NCBI GenBank assembly: GCA_037013685.1
Contig: CM072899.1
Location: 9,280,479-9,344,478 of the forward strand
DNA from: Acridotheres tristis
Lineage: Eukaryota > Chordata > Aves > Passeriformes > Sturnidae
Reading direction: 5' to 3'
DNA length: 64,000 nucleotides
The first letter of the stretch is position 1; every line of letters starts with the position of its first letter. The notes under the pieces are model-generated. The model was not told the origin of the DNA and ran no database searches. It was given only the letters and a program-made list of their open reading frames with translations. Positions 58,821 through 64,000 of the stretch are shown here, piece by piece. The position numbers and the translations under genes were made by a program.

Positions 58821-59813
58821 CCCCGTTGGCTGTCACGCCGCCGCGTCCCGCCCCACCGGGGCGCCCGCCGCCGCCATGGCCCCACCCACCCGCTTTCGCC
58901 ATTGGCGACCTCGTCCCGCGGTCCCGCCCGTGCTGCCGCTTCATTGGACTCCAGGCGCCCGCCCCGCCGCGCGCCCCGCGGTCCCCGTGTCCCATTGGCG
59001 CGCGGCGCTGCCACTCGGCGCGGAGAGGAGGGGGGGCGGCCGCCGGCAGCGTCGACGCGGTGCGGGGCGGGAGGGCTGCGGCAGCGCCCGCCGGGCGAGC
59101 CGCGCTACGTGCCGAGGGGCGGGGCCGGCGGGGCGCGATCGCTCGGCGCGGGGCAACTCCCGCGTCGGGACACGTGGCAGAACGAAGGGGCGGGGCGGGG
59201 GGCGGCCGGGAGGTCTGGGCGGAGGGGGAAGCAGGACGCCTGCGCGGCGGCGCGCGCGCGGGGCCTGCCGCGCGGCACGTCCGCGCGCGCGGGTGTCGCG
59301 GGGGGGTGGGAGGCTGGGCCAGGGGTCCCGTCATGGCTGAGACCGCCCCTCCTCGGGCCGGGCCGGCCGGTCCCCGACCCTGGAGCCCCGAACAAAGGCC
59401 GCGGGACAGGGAGGCGGAGGGATGGCCCCTCCGCGGTAGGAGGGGCTGCCGAGCCGGGCAGGAGGGGCCCCGGGGAGCTCGGTGCCCGCTCTCGGCCGAG
59501 GGGCTCAGCCCGGTGCCGGTGTACCGCGGCTGCGGCCGCTCGCAGTGAGCGATGCGTGCGGTCCGCCGCGCTGCAGGGACGTGGGAGGAAGAGAGAGGAG
59601 CCCGGGCGCAGAGGGAGCCGCGGGATCACGGCGGGGGCTGCGCAGCCGCCGCCCCGCTCCGGGGTCGCTCGGCAGAGGCGGCACACGGGGAGCTGCGGGC
59701 GGGCGGCCGCCCCCGCCGTGGCAGCCGGCCCAGCCCCGCCATCCCCGCGGGAGGGCGGTGCAGCCGCTGCGGCGGGTCCCGCTGAGCCGCGAGGCGGGGA
59801 CAGCCGGGTCGGG
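58821..59813. other. Intergenic part of the CpG island between kinase stop and SETD5 start
   Basis: About 1 kb of extremely GC-rich DNA that must hold both the 3'UTR end of the upstream kinase and the SETD5 promoter. No AATAAA or ATTAAA on the minus strand was found from 59813 down to 58607. The long open frames here on both strands result from the scarcity of A/T-rich stop codons. Confidence 0.6.
58901..58998 (-). promoter_or_regulatory. SETD5: Cluster of three inverted CCAAT boxes
   Basis: ATTGG at 58901-58905, 58943-58947 and 58994-58998 gives three CCAAT boxes on the minus strand, spaced 42 and 51 bp. NF-Y-bound CCAAT boxes usually lie 60-100 bp upstream of TATA-less starts, which puts SETD5 initiation around 58.7-58.85 kb. 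Confidence 0.5.
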
Positions 59814-63879
<4,066 letters not shown>

Positions 63880-64000
63880 CTGGACAATGAGGCAGCACTG
63901 TCACACCAGCCCTGAAAGGGTCCCCACTGCCTATCCTGCCCCAGCAGCTGCCAGAGCAGGCAGGCACAGAAGGAGTGAAGTCAGGGACAGTCTGACCACT

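Noticed and set aside
59333..59548. Plus-strand ATG in good context (MAETAPPRA...) as a divergent gene start
   Set aside because: No recognised family; the following possible donor (CGCG|GTAGGA near 59434) is weak. It may be a divergent noncoding transcript, but this is not supported by sequence alone.

Overview
The window looks like a stretch of bird (or other sauropsid) nuclear genome. It has spliced vertebrate genes, a CpG island, and several short 3'-end fragments of CR1 LINEs, the dominant avian repeat family. No bacterial, viral or CRISPR-type system is visible. All recognised genes are on the minus strand, so transcription runs from high to low coordinates.

The left half (1433-32755) carries 19 coding exons of SETD5, a SET-domain chromatin regulator and the paralogue of KMT2E/MLL5. 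Together they encode residues 1-1199 in one continuous frame. An in-frame stop 18 nt before the ATG fixes the start. The C-terminal exons lie beyond the left edge. Two introns (after residues 541 and 1104) need GC-AG splicing, and both donors carry the same 8-mer.

The middle (about 32.9-58.6 kb) is best read as the 5' intron of SETD5. It is mostly AT-rich and non-coding, with degraded CR1 copies, small tandem duplications, a GC-rich candidate internal promoter just upstream of the start-codon exon (33.37-33.70 kb), a TATA/E-box-like patch near 41.0 kb, and a strong minus-strand polyadenylation-like site near 54.82 kb. The likely SETD5 promoter is the CpG island at about 57.8-60.06 kb. It contains three inverted CCAAT boxes and a good noncoding-exon splice donor at 58607/58606.

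The right edge (59814-63879) holds the last six exons of an SRPK-family (SR-protein) kinase, in tandem upstream of SETD5. Its final exon sits inside the CpG island. In this sequence the gene has a one-base excess in a short A run at 61440-61443. That shifts the frame and creates a stop at the next exon junction, although all other exons and splice sites are intact. The long spacer that normally splits the SRPK kinase domain also seems to be almost missing. These two points, the GC-AG introns, and the overlap of the kinase 3' end with the SETD5 promoter are the most interesting observations. I found no convincing undescribed system.

Exon calls come from reading splice sites and frames by eye and from remembered family motifs. 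No database search was run.
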